Source of the DNA: Faecalicatena sp. Marseille-Q4148
Lineage (GTDB): Bacteria > Bacillota > Clostridia > Lachnospirales > Lachnospiraceae
Direction: 5' to 3'
Length of the DNA stretch: 64,000 nt
NCBI GenBank assembly: GCA_018228665.1
Contig: CP073692.1
Span: 248,001 to 312,000, forward strand
The translations under genes and the position numbers were made by a program. This document shows, piece by piece, positions 28,456 to 36,999 of this stretch. Position 1 is the first letter of the stretch; the number at the start of each line of letters is the position of its first letter. Below the pieces are notes generated by a model. The model saw nothing but the letters and a program-made list of their open reading frames with translations. It had not been told where the DNA came from and ran no database searches.

Positions 28456-29142
28456 ATGGGGAAAAGAATCTTAGTGGTAGATGATGAAAAGTTAATCGTG
28501 AAGGGAATCCGTTTCAGCTTAGAGCAGGAAGGGATGGAAGTAGACTGTGCATATGATGGGGAGGAAGCATTGATGTATGCAAAAGAAAATGAGTATGATC
28601 TCATACTGTTAGATGTCATGCTTCCAAAGCATGATGGATTTGAAGTATGCCAGACGATCCGGGAATATTCAGATGTTCCGATCATTATGCTGACGGCGAA
28701 AGGCGATGATATGGATAAGATTCTCGGCTTGGAATACGGAGCAGATGACTATATCACAAAACCATTTAACATATTAGAAGTAAAAGCACGGATGAAAGCG
28801 ATTATGCGCCGGATGAATAAGCGGGAACAGACGAAAGAAGAGAAGACGCTTGTGAAGGGCGACATGACGATTGACCGTGACAGCAGGAGAGTCTTTATTG
28901 CAGAAAAAGAAATGAATCTGACGGCAAAAGAATTTGATCTGCTGGAACTTCTCGCGGCAAATCCGAATAAAGTATACAGCCGCGAGAATCTTTTGAATCT
29001 TGTGTGGGGATATGAGTACCCGGGAGATGCGAGAACAGTGGACGTTCATATCAGGAGACTGAGAGAAAAGATTGAAAAGAATCCGAGTGAACCAAAATAT
29101 GTACATACAAAGTGGGGAGTTGGTTATTATTTTAGGGGATAA
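28456..29142 (+). CDS. OmpR-family response regulator
   Basis: 228 aa: a receiver domain (residues 4-118) with acidic VVDDEK, phospho-acceptor Asp in LILLDVMLPKHDG and K in PFNILEVKAR, then an OmpR-type winged-helix DNA-binding domain (about 130-227) with ELLAANPNKVYSRENLL. WalR/PhoP-like. ATG after AAGGAG. It overlaps the histidine kinase frame at 29099-29142. It may tie envelope signals to the neighbouring comEA/GerM/comEC genes; that is inference. Confidence 0.93.
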   Translation: MGKRILVVDDEKLIVKGIRFSLEQEGMEVDCAYDGEEALMYAKENEYDLILLDVMLPKHDGFEVCQTIREYSDVPIIMLTAKGDDMDKILGLEYGADDYITKPFNILEVKARMKAIMRRMNKREQTKEEKTLVKGDMTIDRDSRRVFIAEKEMNLTAKEFDLLELLAANPNKVYSRENLLNLVWGYEYPGDARTVDVHIRRLREKIEKNPSEPKYVHTKWGVGYYFRG

Positions 29143-30577
29143 GCTTGTATTCCGGAAACGATTTTTAAAGAGTCTTCGCTTTCGGATTATTGTTATGCTT
29201 GTAGCGGTAGGCATTATTCCTTGTCTCATTTTGAAAGCAACGATTCTCAGCAATTATGAGAAAAGAGCAGTTTCACTAAAAATATCGGAGCTTCAGAATC
29301 AAAGCATGATTCTTTGCGATCAGCTTGACAATGCAGACTATATGGAACATATGGACTCAGAAGTGATTAATGCAGAATTACTGCAGTTTTCTAATATTTA
29401 TAATGGCCGTGTGATGATCGTAGATGATCATTTTCAGATCATCAAAGATACATATGAGGCAGATCAGGGAAAAACACTGGCATCCAGTGATGTGATTAAG
29501 TGCTTTCGCGGGAAAGGAACGAATCGCTATGATATGAAGAATCGATATATTGAAGTAACGTCTCCGATTCTGCAGAACAACAGAAGGGCTGTTGAAGGCG
29601 TTATGCTGGTAACCGTCTCCATTGATGCGATTTTAGATGGTGCGGAGATACTTGAAGGGAGAGCGAATCTCGTAGCGATCACAGTATTTATTTTACTGAT
29701 TGGGATTGCGGTACTGATTGCAGCTGTACTTGTCCGGCCTTTTGGAAGGATTTCCAGGGCAATTGAAGGAGTAACGGAAGGCTATGATGAATCATGTAAT
29801 CTGCATGAAAATGCCTACACAGAGACAGAGTTGATCTCGGATGCATTTAATAAAATGATCGGACGACAGAAGGTGGTAGATGATTCCAGACAGGAATTTG
29901 TCTCCAATGTCTCCCATGAGCTGAAAACACCTCTGACCTCTATGAAAGTGCTTGCAGATTCACTCCTGGCACAGGAGGATGTTCCGGTAGAATACTACAA
30001 GGAATTTATGGGAGATATCGCAGAGGAAATTGAGCGGGAGAATAAGATTATCAATGATCTTCTTTCCCTTGTAAAAATGGATAAAACTGCTTCCGGTTTG
30101 AATATTAAGCCGGAAAATATCAATGAATTGCTGGAACGGATTTTGAAACGTCTTCGTCCAATTGCGGCAACAAGAAATATTGAGGTAGTTTTTGAGAGTT
30201 TTCGTCCGGTAACGGCAGAGGTAGATGAGGTAAAGCTGTCGCTTGCTTTTTCCAATCTGGTAGAAAATGCAATCAAATACAACATAGATGAAGGATTTGT
30301 ACATGTATCGCTGAATGCGGATCACAAATATTTTTATGTAAAAGTAGTTGATAGCGGTATCGGAATTCCGGAGGAGGCGCAGGATCATATCTTTGAGAGA
30401 TTCTACCGGGTAGATAAGTCTCATTCCCGGAAGATTGGCGGAACAGGGCTTGGTCTTGCAATTACGCGCAATGCCATTGTGATGCACCGCGGAGCTATTA
30501 AGGTGTACAGTAAGCCTGGCGAGGGAACTACGTTTACGGTTCGGATTCCGCTGATGTACATTACGCAGAAATCATAA
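29099..30577 (+). CDS. Sensor histidine kinase, WalK/PhoR-like
   Basis: About 492 aa. TM1 (IIVMLVAVGIIPCLILKATI), an extracytoplasmic domain of ~140 residues, TM2 (LVAITVFILLIGIAVLIAAVL), HAMP, then HisKA with phospho-His in FVSNVSHELKTPLTS, N box NLVENAIKY, G1 DSGIGIP and G2 GGTGLGLAI. Start unclear: ATG 29099 used, but TTG 29072 or TTG about 29126 are possible; all lie inside the regulator gene. Partner of the upstream response regulator. Confidence 0.9.
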   Translation: MYIQSGELVIILGDKLVFRKRFLKSLRFRIIVMLVAVGIIPCLILKATILSNYEKRAVSLKISELQNQSMILCDQLDNADYMEHMDSEVINAELLQFSNIYNGRVMIVDDHFQIIKDTYEADQGKTLASSDVIKCFRGKGTNRYDMKNRYIEVTSPILQNNRRAVEGVMLVTVSIDAILDGAEILEGRANLVAITVFILLIGIAVLIAAVLVRPFGRISRAIEGVTEGYDESCNLHENAYTETELISDAFNKMIGRQKVVDDSRQEFVSNVSHELKTPLTSMKVLADSLLAQEDVPVEYYKEFMGDIAEEIERENKIINDLLSLVKMDKTASGLNIKPENINELLERILKRLRPIAATRNIEVVFESFRPVTAEVDEVKLSLAFSNLVENAIKYNIDEGFVHVSLNADHKYFYVKVVDSGIGIPEEAQDHIFERFYRVDKSHSRKIGGTGLGLAITRNAIVMHRGAIKVYSKPGEGTTFTVRIPLMYITQKS

Positions 30578-30591
30578 AAGGAGAGAGACAT

Positions 30592-31530
30592 TTGAGAAAA
30601 TATTATCGGTTTGCTGCCGTGTGTCTTGGGATTCTGCTTGCAATTGGAGCAGTCGGATGTAAAAAAGAGGAGAAGCAGAGAACAGGAGACCGCAGCATCT
30701 TTTATGTGAACATGGACCAGACCGGGATTGTAAGCGTTCCCTATGAAGCAAAAAAAGCAACTGCCGGACAGGAAGTGGAAACAATTCTGAAGAAAATGAA
30801 GGAAAACCCGGATTCTCTTGAATATCAGGCTGCAATTCCGGAAATGATTACGGTTCAGGGAATTACCGGGATTACGAATGAGCAGAAGATTCTGGGACTT
30901 GATTTTAACAGCGAATATATGCAAATGGATCCGGTGACAGAAGTCTTAATGCGGGAAGCCATTGTTCGGACAATGGTGCAGATTGAAGGGATTGACTCTG
31001 TTGTGTTTACGGTAGATCAGGTTCCGCTAAAAGATAAATACGGTAAAGAGATTGGCGAGATGCGTTCGTCAGACTTTCTGAAGGATACGGGCTCAGCTCT
31101 GCATTCTTATAAAGCAACAACATTAAATTTATATTTTGGAAATGAAAATGGAGATCAGCTTGTGGAGCAGCGGGTAAGGATTCCATATAACAGCAATACT
31201 TCTCTTGAAAAAGTAGTGTTGGAACAGTTGGTGGAAGGACCGTCGAACAGTAAAATGACAGGAACGCTGCCGAAGGAACTGAAGATTTTAAGTGTGGCGG
31301 TACGAGACGGCGTTTGTTATGTGAATCTGGACGAGACGTTTCTAAGCGGGACCTATCAGGTCCAGCCTAAGGTAGCAATCATGTCGATTGTAAATTCCAT
31401 TATAGATTCCGGCAGTGTATCTCAAGTACAGATTTCGGTCAACGGTTCCGGAGATCAGGTGTTTCAGGGATCGATTCCGCTTGATCGGCCATTTTCTATG
31501 GATCTGGATATTGTAGAAGGATCGAAATAG
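30592..31530 (+). CDS. GerM-domain lipoprotein
   Basis: 312 aa, TTG start with AAAGGAGAGA. Lipobox AIGAVGC with Cys 23, then two GerM domains, roughly residues 70-160 (VETILKKMKENPD) and 195-285 (LEKVVLEQLVEGPSN ... VNLDETFLSG). GerM domains occur in LpqB-type and sporulation proteins. Only 14 nt after the kinase gene, like LpqB after MtrAB in Actinobacteria, so it may adjust the kinase; that parallel is inference. Confidence 0.87.
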   Translation: MRKYYRFAAVCLGILLAIGAVGCKKEEKQRTGDRSIFYVNMDQTGIVSVPYEAKKATAGQEVETILKKMKENPDSLEYQAAIPEMITVQGITGITNEQKILGLDFNSEYMQMDPVTEVLMREAIVRTMVQIEGIDSVVFTVDQVPLKDKYGKEIGEMRSSDFLKDTGSALHSYKATTLNLYFGNENGDQLVEQRVRIPYNSNTSLEKVVLEQLVEGPSNSKMTGTLPKELKILSVAVRDGVCYVNLDETFLSGTYQVQPKVAIMSIVNSIIDSGSVSQVQISVNGSGDQVFQGSIPLDRPFSMDLDIVEGSK

Positions 31531-31541
31531 AAAGAGGTTTT

Positions 31542-33827
31542 ATGCGAGGAAGACCATTATGTATGGTATGCCTTATCTTTTTATGTGTCACGGGGATATT
31601 AGTAAAAGCAGGAGTGATATCAGGAATCCCGGAGGATTCCTGGATCGCTCTAAGAAAACTAGCCTCCTTTGAGACGTGTACGGTAACAGGAATGGCATAC
31701 CGTGTCGAACAAAAAGAAACAAATCAAATCATTTATCTAAAACAAGTTCAGCTGCAGGCTGATCCGGAAAGGAAGGATCAATTCAAGATTCCGGTCAAAG
31801 CCTGTATCATATATGACAAATCATTTACAAAAATTCCAATTGGAGCAAAAATTAAAGGAAAAGGAAAAATAAAGTTATTTGAAAGTGCGCGCAATCCAGG
31901 CAATTTTGCGCAGGACTTTTATTATGAAAAACAGGGGATTCTTTGTTCTGTTTTTGCAGAAAAGAAGATAGAGATAAAAGCAAAGCCTGCACCATACGGG
32001 AAACTTTTAACATGGCTGGCTGGTGTAAGGAGCAGGTGGAATCAGCAGTTAATCGAGAAAGCAGGAAAAGAGGCAGGAGGAATTCTTGCTGCGATACTTA
32101 CAGGAGAAAAAACAAATCTGGATCCAAACATCAAAGAACTCTATCAGAAAAATGGAATAGGACATATTTTGGCGATATCGGGCCTTCATGTTTCCTTCAT
32201 CGGACTTGGAATGTATCAGATTTTGCGAAAGGCTGGATGTCCTTTTTCCCTGGCCGGTGCAATGAGTATGGCAATTCTTGTGCTCTATATGCTGATGGTG
32301 GGCAGTTCAGTGTCTGTAATTAGGGCAGTGCTGATGCTTTCTATTCGAATTGGTGCAGATATTGTCGGACGCTCTTATGATCTTGTTACTGCGCTTTTTG
32401 CGGCGGCAGCCGTTACAGTCATCTGGAGACCTCTTTACTTAAAGGATGCCTCTTTTCTGATGTCGTATGGAGCAATTCTTGGGATTTTAGTAATGACACC
32501 GGTAGTTAGACGTATTTACCGGGGAAACAGGAAGAGTGTTAATGCATTTATGGGAGGTCTCGGGCTGCAGTTATTTCTTTTGCCGGTGATGTTATATTTT
32601 TATTATGAATTTCCACCATATTCGGTAATATTAAATCTAATTGTAATCCCACTCTTGACGATACTTATGGGAGGAGCCATTGGAGGAAGTATTTTGAAAC
32701 TTGCAGGAGAGATATTTGCCTCCATAGTTCCATTTGCCTTTCTGTGTGAGTGGCTCAGCAGTATTAGCCTGTCTGTCTGTCGGATGATTCTGCAATGTTA
32801 TCAGCTGCTTGGCGAGTGGTGCATGGAACTTCCTGGGGCGCGAATGATCTGCGGGAAACCGGGGATGTGGCAAATCATAGGTTATTACAGTATTTTATTT
32901 CTGCTTTCGTTTGTATCCGGGAAGATAGAACGGCGTGAACGTAAGAAGAATCAAACAATCCGGCAGACAGCAGGAATGGCGGTAATACTTGCGGCAGCAG
33001 TGATTCTTTGCATAACGAATTTCAGAAAGTTTGATTGGAATTTGGAAGTTACACTTCTGGATGTGGGGCAGGGAGACTGCATTTATATACGGACGCCTTC
33101 AGGCAAACATTTGTTAGTAGATGGTGGGAGTACGGATCTAAAACAAGTAGGAAAATATCGGATAGAACCGTTTTTGTTGTCCAGGGGAGTAAGAGCATTG
33201 GATTATGTGATGATTACACATGGGGATAGTGATCATTATAGTGGAGTGGAAGAAATGATGGAAAGACAAATGAAAGGTGTTAAGATAGAACGGTTCATGC
33301 TTCCGGCTGTCTGGAGGGAAAATGAGGCTCTTAGTCATTTGGCGGCGAAAGCGCTCAAGAAACATATACCGGTAGGCGAATTTCATCCGGGGAGAGGGAT
33401 TGCAGATGGCAGATGCAGACTTTTGTGTCTGCAGCCGGGAATGGAACAGAGTCAGTGGGAGACAAATGAAGCATCGCTTGTCATGCATCTGAGCTATGGG
33501 ACGTTTTCCATGCTGTTGACAGGAGATGTGGAAGGAAAAGGCGAAGAATTACTCTGTCAATCAGGAAAGCTTTCGGAAATAACTGTTCTGAAAACCGCTC
33601 ATCACGGATCAGAGCATTCCACACCGGAACAGTTTCTCGAACAGACAAAGCCCAAATTGGCTCTTATTTCTGCCGGAATTGAAAATGTTTACGGCCACCC
33701 GCATCCAAAGCTGTTGAAACGTCTAAAATCATTTGGGATTCCGGTCTATAATACAGCGAAATCGGGCGCATTAACTGTGAAAACAGATGGAAGAAAAACT
33801 ACGATAGAAGTATTTGTCCCAAATTAA
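31542..33827 (+). CDS. comEC: ComEC/Rec2 DNA internalisation channel
   Basis: 761 aa. An N-terminal DUF4131/OB-like region with two membrane helices, then the competence domain (about 215-480) with GIGHILAISGLHVSFIG and several TM segments, and a C-terminal metallo-beta-lactamase domain with DVGQGDCIYI, THGDSDHYSG and KTAHHGSEHS. It forms the pore for incoming single-stranded DNA. Complete, in contrast to the many partial comEC copies found in Clostridia. Last gene of the comEA-to-comEC run. Confidence 0.95.
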   Translation: MRGRPLCMVCLIFLCVTGILVKAGVISGIPEDSWIALRKLASFETCTVTGMAYRVEQKETNQIIYLKQVQLQADPERKDQFKIPVKACIIYDKSFTKIPIGAKIKGKGKIKLFESARNPGNFAQDFYYEKQGILCSVFAEKKIEIKAKPAPYGKLLTWLAGVRSRWNQQLIEKAGKEAGGILAAILTGEKTNLDPNIKELYQKNGIGHILAISGLHVSFIGLGMYQILRKAGCPFSLAGAMSMAILVLYMLMVGSSVSVIRAVLMLSIRIGADIVGRSYDLVTALFAAAAVTVIWRPLYLKDASFLMSYGAILGILVMTPVVRRIYRGNRKSVNAFMGGLGLQLFLLPVMLYFYYEFPPYSVILNLIVIPLLTILMGGAIGGSILKLAGEIFASIVPFAFLCEWLSSISLSVCRMILQCYQLLGEWCMELPGARMICGKPGMWQIIGYYSILFLLSFVSGKIERRERKKNQTIRQTAGMAVILAAAVILCITNFRKFDWNLEVTLLDVGQGDCIYIRTPSGKHLLVDGGSTDLKQVGKYRIEPFLLSRGVRALDYVMITHGDSDHYSGVEEMMERQMKGVKIERFMLPAVWRENEALSHLAAKALKKHIPVGEFHPGRGIADGRCRLLCLQPGMEQSQWETNEASLVMHLSYGTFSMLLTGDVEGKGEELLCQSGKLSEITVLKTAHHGSEHSTPEQFLEQTKPKLALISAGIENVYGHPHPKLLKRLKSFGIPVYNTAKSGALTVKTDGRKTTIEVFVPN

Positions 33828-34435
33828 TCTGTAATCAGATGATTGTGGATGATACTTCGGATGCTCATGTTCAAATAAGGACGCAGCTTCTCAAAAGGGA
33901 TCGGATCATTATGTAAGATGGTACTGTAGCTGACAGAGCTTGCCAATTCAATGATCATAAAAAGCATGATATCAGGATCTTTTAAATGAATATCAGGATT
34001 GCTGTGTATAAGAGCATCATACAGTGAGAGACAGTCAACTTCCGGCTGTGGAAGCTGGGCAAAAAGCAGCGCTTTATGAAAAATTCCCCAACTGAGATTT
34101 TTGGAAATAAAATTTAAAAGTTCCGGATGCTTTCCGAGTTCTTCTAATGTATAATTAACGAGAAAGATAATCTGATCTTCAAATTCCGGAAGATCTTCTT
34201 TCATCAGAGCCTCACAGGCAGAACGAAAAAGGACGCCGGCATGATGGGCGATCAGGCAGTCTCGTACTTGATATTTATCCTGAAAATATAAATAGAAAGT
34301 TCCCTTTGCTACACCGGCATTGTGAGTGATATCAGAAACGGTTGTCTTTTCAATCCCTTGTTTGAGAAAAAGCTGGTATGCGCTTTTTAAGAGACGCGAC
34401 GCCTTTTCCTGCTTATTCATTTCAATTTTTCCCAT
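33824..34435 (-). CDS. TetR-family regulator
   Basis: 203 aa from ATG 34435 (MGKIEMNKQEKASRLLK), chosen for GGAGGAAAT upstream; a longer open frame upstream lacks a good site. Helix-turn-helix in TVSDITHNAGVAKGTFYLYF (residues about 32-52). The effector domain is unrecognised. It is convergent with comEC (4-nt overlap) and divergent from an ABC-F gene, so a drug-responsive role is plausible. Confidence 0.9.
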   Translation of the reverse strand: MGKIEMNKQEKASRLLKSAYQLFLKQGIEKTTVSDITHNAGVAKGTFYLYFQDKYQVRDCLIAHHAGVLFRSACEALMKEDLPEFEDQIIFLVNYTLEELGKHPELLNFISKNLSWGIFHKALLFAQLPQPEVDCLSLYDALIHSNPDIHLKDPDIMLFMIIELASSVSYSTILHNDPIPFEKLRPYLNMSIRSIIHNHLITD

Positions 34436-34460
34436 GATGATTTCCTCCTTATCGTGTTCT

Positions 34461-34509
34461 ATTATAAGATCGGAAAGAACGATAGTCAATAGAAAATGAC
34501 TAAAAGTCA
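34461..34509 (-). promoter_or_regulatory. Promoter of the TetR gene with adjacent palindrome
   Basis: On the minus strand TTGACT and TATAAT (plus-strand 34484-34489 and 34461-34466) have exactly 17 bp between them. TGACT-AAA-AGTCA (34497-34509) is a perfect palindrome just upstream of that -35, between the two divergent promoters. A TetR operator is inferred. Confidence 0.65.
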
Positions 34510-34530
34510 GTTCTTTTCCTGCTTTTTTGC

Positions 34531-34559
34531 TTGACAAACGGGAGTAAGTTTCATAGAAT
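34531..34559 (+). promoter_or_regulatory. Sigma-A promoter of the ABC-F transcript
   Basis: TTGACA (34531-34536), 17-bp spacer, TAGAAT (34554-34559). It places transcription about 310 nt before the ABC-F start codon, leaving a long untranslated leader. Confidence 0.75.
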
Positions 34560-34610
34560 GAAAAAAGAGTATGCACAAAAAGGAAAATGTGCGAAAAGGC
34601 AGGTGTGAAG

Positions 34611-34857
34611 ATGATTATTCGATAGTATGACAAATGAAGGAAACAGAAGAGCGTTATATGACTGCATAAGAATGCAGTTTGTTTCTGTTGCCGGAATCCA
34701 TACTATCTGAATGTCATTTACGCATTGTTATTTTCGTATTTTCCTGAGAGGAAGTGCAAAAGAGGCAGGTTTGTGAAAGCACCTGTCTGTATAACAGAAG
34801 ATGCGTGTCAGATCAGAAGAGTCTGTTTCCGGAGCGGAGCAGACTCTTTCTTTTGCT
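34611..34857 (+). promoter_or_regulatory. Structured attenuator-like leader of the ABC-F gene
   Basis: Nested pairing: GATAGTATG (34621-34629) with CATACTATC (34699-34707), GAAACA (34640-34645) with TGTTTC (34680-34685), and CTGCAT (34662-34667) with ATGCAG (34672-34677). A second stem is AGGCAGGT/ACCTGTCT (34763-34770/34781-34788). Last, AGAGTCTG/CAGACTCT (34818-34825/34840-34847) with inner TCCG/CGGA and a TTTCTTTT tail is terminator-like, just before the start. A tiny frame ATGATTATTCGATAG (34611-34625, M-I-I-R) ends inside the first stem. This is the layout of antibiotic-induced ABC-F attenuators. Confidence 0.6.
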
Positions 34858-34878
34858 GTTAAGAAAGGAGCAAGTAGA

Positions 34879-36411
34879 ATGTTGCAGATAAAAGGACTGA
34901 CCGTGACGCATAAGAAAGATTTAAAAGTAATCATAAAAGATTTTTCCTTTGTGTTAAATGAAGGAGAGAAAGCGGTATTGATTGGCGAGGAAGGAAATGG
35001 AAAATCTACAATTCTGAAGCTGATCTGCCGGGAAGAAGAAACAGATTATGTTAGTTATGAAGGTGAAATTAACAGAGGAGGAATGAAGCTTGGGTATCTC
35101 CCGCAGGAACTTTCAGCAGAAGATGCAGAGAAAACCGTGTACGACTATTTAGCAGAAGAGGGGCAGTTATTTTTACTGACGCCAAAAGAGTTGTCTCGGC
35201 TTTCAGGAAGACTTGGGGTGTCCGGGGAACTTTTTTACTCAGATCAGAAGATGGGAACGCTGTCCGGAGGGGAAAAGGTAAAAATACAGCTTGCGAGACT
35301 TTTGATGGAACAGCCGGATGTGTTTTTTCTCGATGAGCCTTCAAATGATTTGGATCTGGATGCAATTGCATGGCTGGAACAATTTATTCAGGAGCTTAAG
35401 TGTCCGGTGATGTATATTTCTCATGATGAAATGCTGATTGAGCATACGGCAAATGTAATTATTCATTTCGAGCAACTGCGAAAGAAGACAGTGCCGGTGT
35501 ATACGGTAGCTCGCATGTCTTACCGGAAGTACTGTCTGGACAGAGAGCAGAGATTTGCACATCAAATGCAGATAGCCAGAAAAGAACGGTGCGATCATCA
35601 AAAACAAATGGAGCGATATCAGCAGATTTATAATAAGGTGGAACATCAGCAGAATGCAATCAGCCGTCAGAATCCATCCGGAGGACGTTTGCTGAAGAAG
35701 AAAATGCATTCCATAAAGTCAATGGGAAGGCGATTTGAGCGGGAGAAAGAGCAGATGACAGAAATACCGGAGAAGGAGGAAGCAATTGAAATTGCTTTTG
35801 ATAGAAAGATTTCTATTCCAAATGGAAAGACGGTGATTGATTTTGTACTTCCGCATCTTCAAGTGGGAGAAAGAATACTTGCAAATGACGTGAAGCTTCG
35901 GATAGATGGAAGTGAGAAAGTGGTAATCGTAGGCAGGAATGGAGTCGGAAAATCAACACTTCTTAAAAGGATTTGGGAACATCTGCAAAAGCGAACCGAT
36001 TTGAAGGTTTCTTATATGCCGCAAAAATATGAGGAACTTCTGGAAGATGGAAAGACGCCGGTGGAATTTCTGTCCCGAAGCGGTGATAAAGAAGAACAGA
36101 CAAGAATACGTTCATGGCTTGGCAGCATGAAATATACCCGGGAAGAGATGGAACATCAGACATCAGAACTTTCCGGAGGTCAGAAAGCAAAACTACTGTT
36201 TATGAAAATGAATCTTGACGGCAGTGAGGTGCTGATTCTGGATGAACCGACACGCAATATTTCACCGCTGTCAGGACCGGTGGTCCGCAATGCGTTGAAA
36301 ACATTTGGAGGAGCAATTATCAGCATTTCTCATGATCGGAAATATATTCGTGAGGTGTGTGACACAGTATATGAGCTTACGGAAGAAGGACTTTCAAAAA
36401 CATGCTTGTAA
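34879..36411 (+). CDS. ABC-F family ATPase, antibiotic-resistance-like
   Basis: 510 aa from ATG 34879 with AAAGGAGCAA; an open frame back to 34801 runs through the leader terminator and is not used. Two ATPase domains: Walker A GEEGNGKST and GRNGVGKST, signatures LSGGEKVK and LSGGQKAK, Walker B VFFLDEPSNDLD and ILDEPTRNIS. The last lacks the usual NHLD. A basic inter-domain linker (about 230-320) reaches the ribosome in this family. The long leader and TetR neighbour point to inducible resistance. Its last 49 bases fall in the 76-bp direct repeat. Confidence 0.87.
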   Translation: MLQIKGLTVTHKKDLKVIIKDFSFVLNEGEKAVLIGEEGNGKSTILKLICREEETDYVSYEGEINRGGMKLGYLPQELSAEDAEKTVYDYLAEEGQLFLLTPKELSRLSGRLGVSGELFYSDQKMGTLSGGEKVKIQLARLLMEQPDVFFLDEPSNDLDLDAIAWLEQFIQELKCPVMYISHDEMLIEHTANVIIHFEQLRKKTVPVYTVARMSYRKYCLDREQRFAHQMQIARKERCDHQKQMERYQQIYNKVEHQQNAISRQNPSGGRLLKKKMHSIKSMGRRFEREKEQMTEIPEKEEAIEIAFDRKISIPNGKTVIDFVLPHLQVGERILANDVKLRIDGSEKVVIVGRNGVGKSTLLKRIWEHLQKRTDLKVSYMPQKYEELLEDGKTPVEFLSRSGDKEEQTRIRSWLGSMKYTREEMEHQTSELSGGQKAKLLFMKMNLDGSEVLILDEPTRNISPLSGPVVRNALKTFGGAIISISHDRKYIREVCDTVYELTEEGLSKTCL

Positions 36412-36438
36412 GAAGGGCGGATTCTGGTGTAAGATAGA
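36363..36438 (+). repeat. 76-bp direct repeat, left copy
   Basis: From CACAGTATATGAGC to GTGTAAGATAGA; covers the last 16 codons and stop of the ABC-F gene. Flanking bases differ from the right copy on both sides. Confidence 0.95.
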
Positions 36439-36467
36439 CCATCTTTGACAGTTAAAAAATGAAAGAG

Positions 36468-36511
36468 CGGCTACAAACCCAGTAAATATGAGTTATGTAG
36501 CCGTTTTGTTT
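36468..36511 (+). terminator. Hairpin terminator at the left island edge
   Basis: CGGCTACA (36468-36475) pairs with TGTAGCCG (36496-36503), followed by TTTTGTTT. It is inside the island, 30 bp after the repeat, and can end the ABC-F transcript. Confidence 0.65.
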
Positions 36512-36517
36512 GTAATG

Positions 36518-36666
36518 GTATCCTTCGCGTAGCTCTTTCAGTCATCGTAATAATGTCTGCTGACTAATTCATGAGTTTGGAGTGCAGTCTTGCAGTCCTA
36601 AGTTTTGTGATCATGATAATACGGGACTGCATTCAGCTTAAATTGTTTTTCATAGTGCTTCGCCAT
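36518..36666 (-). pseudogene. IS3-family transposase OrfA remnant
   Basis: On the minus strand from ATG 36666 it reads MAKHYEKQFKLNAVPYYHDH and then, after a one-base shift, NLGLQDCTPNS, a stop, ISQQTLLR, a stop, LKELREG. This is the N-terminal helix-turn-helix part of an IS3-type OrfA with one frameshift and two stops. Nothing of the DDE catalytic OrfB remains nearby. It marks the left end of the island as old mobile DNA. Confidence 0.65.
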
Positions 36667-36740
36667 AATGAGAGCTTCCTTCAGTGCGGCACCTATATTG
36701 TACCATAAGTTTTTTATAAGGAATTTTCGTTTTGACTGTA

Positions 36741-36883
36741 CTATTTATATTCTAAGATAACTTCTTTTTTGATTATTGTAAATGTTTCTTTTTCAGATTT
36801 TTTTAGCCGATCCGTTAGGTTTTGCTCATTCTCTGCAAACTGTTCTAAAAGAACGATATATTTTTCAAGTTTTTTATAAATAA
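36741..36883 (-). pseudogene. C-terminal fragment of an unidentified coding sequence
   Basis: On the minus strand the frame reads KLEKYIVLLEQFAENEQ then LTDRLKKSEKETFTIIKKEV and a stop at 36741-36743, a coiled-coil-like 47 residues without a start codon. It looks like the end of a mobile-element or plasmid protein. No family recognised. The rest of 36884-36999 is AT-rich leader of the transporter operon with no clear promoter. Confidence 0.3.
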
Positions 36884-36999
36884 GATAGATATATCAAATA
36901 AATACATCTATTTTATTATTATAATCAATTTGTTGAAATAAAAAGATTATGATAATATGTCAGTTGTTAGTATTTCATAAAAAATAGGAGGATTCTAAA

